DNA from: Psychromonas sp. MME1
Lineage (GTDB): Bacteria; Pseudomonadota; Gammaproteobacteria; Enterobacterales; Psychromonadaceae
NCBI RefSeq assembly: GCF_041080865.1
Contig: NZ_CP160906.1
Location: 372,001 to 436,000 of the forward strand
Length of the DNA: 64,000 nt
Reading direction: 5' to 3'
A program made the position numbers and the translations under genes. The notes beneath the pieces are model-generated. The model saw only the letters and a program-made list of their open reading frames with translations, was not told the origin of the DNA and made no database searches. Numbering within the stretch: position 1 is the first letter of the stretch; each line of letters starts with the position of its first letter. Positions 63,837-64,000 of the stretch are shown in pieces.

Positions 63837-64000
63837 TTATGCAAGGTCACCAAAACGACATTGTAATGCGGTGATTGCTGTTAAGGCCGCTGTTTCAGTA
63901 CGTAAAACGCGCGGTCCGAGTAATGTTTCTGTAAAGTTTAGTTTTTCTGTTAGGTTAATTTCATCGTCGGTTAATCCACCCTCGGGGCCAATTAACAAAC
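63837..64000 (-). CDS. rsmE: 16S rRNA m3U1498 methyltransferase RsmE (C-terminal part)
   Basis: The frame enters from the right edge and ends with TAA at 63837-63839. It reads [16 protein letters not shown], then [20 protein letters not shown] and RFGDLA: the SAM-binding knot region and C-terminus of RsmE. It methylates U1498 of 16S rRNA. It lies directly upstream of gshB. Confidence 0.95.
   Translation of the reverse strand, partial: LLIGPEGGLTDDEINLTEKLNFTETLLGPRVLRTETAALTAITALQCRFGDLA

Overview
The window is AT-rich DNA of a marine-type gammaproteobacterium. The chromosomal part on the right carries familiar gene orders: uvrY-uvrC-pgsA followed by tRNA-Gly/Cys/Leu, arcA, thrABC-tesB, grcA next to ung, and rsmE-gshB-yqgE-ruvX. 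Protein style, FNR/ArcA control and a MITE with ATACCAATC ends point to a Psychromonas-like member of the Alteromonadales/Vibrionales; the genus is an inference.

Bases 1 to about 29,640 are most of a Mu-like transposable prophage, read leftwards and running off the left edge. From right to left it has a LexA-type repressor (divergent), ner, the DDE transposase A, the ATPase B, early genes (DUF3164, GemA/gp16), a Mor-type activator, small genes in repeated terminator-leader modules, an AT-rich two-gene accessory module (18.1-19.4 kb), lysis genes, packaging genes, Mu-type head genes (portal, MuF, G, protease/scaffold, major head protein) and then a siphovirus-type tail (tube, 1253-residue tape measure). 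There is no sheath gene, so this is a B3/D3112-like hybrid. The MuF protein ends in an HEMGH metallopeptidase-like domain. A second accessory pair (28.45-29.64 kb) sits beyond the repressor.

Bases 30.2-41.85 kb are a composite genomic island. They hold a satellite-like module (terminase-small-like protein, Gp2/YagK-type replication protein, AlpA, no integrase), a seven-gene lipid or glycolipid biosynthesis cluster (KAS III, metallo-hydrolase, adenylate-forming enzyme, epimerase/reductase, GT21-like transferase, possible hydrolase, UGT-like transferase), a decayed HamA (Hachiman defence) gene, and a 3' fragment of tRNA-Leu(CAA) that looks like an attachment-site copy. A 20-bp direct repeat brackets the biosynthesis cluster.

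From 42 kb rightwards the sequence is core genome: a LysR regulator, an FNT (formate/nitrite) channel fused to CBS domains, UvrY, UvrC, PgsA, three tRNAs, a GH36 alpha-galactosidase, ArcA, the threonine operon, TesB, GrcA with two perfect FNR boxes, Ung, a hemerythrin-like protein, RuvX, YqgE, GshB and the end of RsmE.

Five otherwise good genes (adenylate-forming enzyme, UGT-like transferase, FNT-CBS channel, thrA, ung) each have one single-base frameshift, several of them in short C/G runs. Because thrA is among them, sequencing error is at least as likely as true decay.
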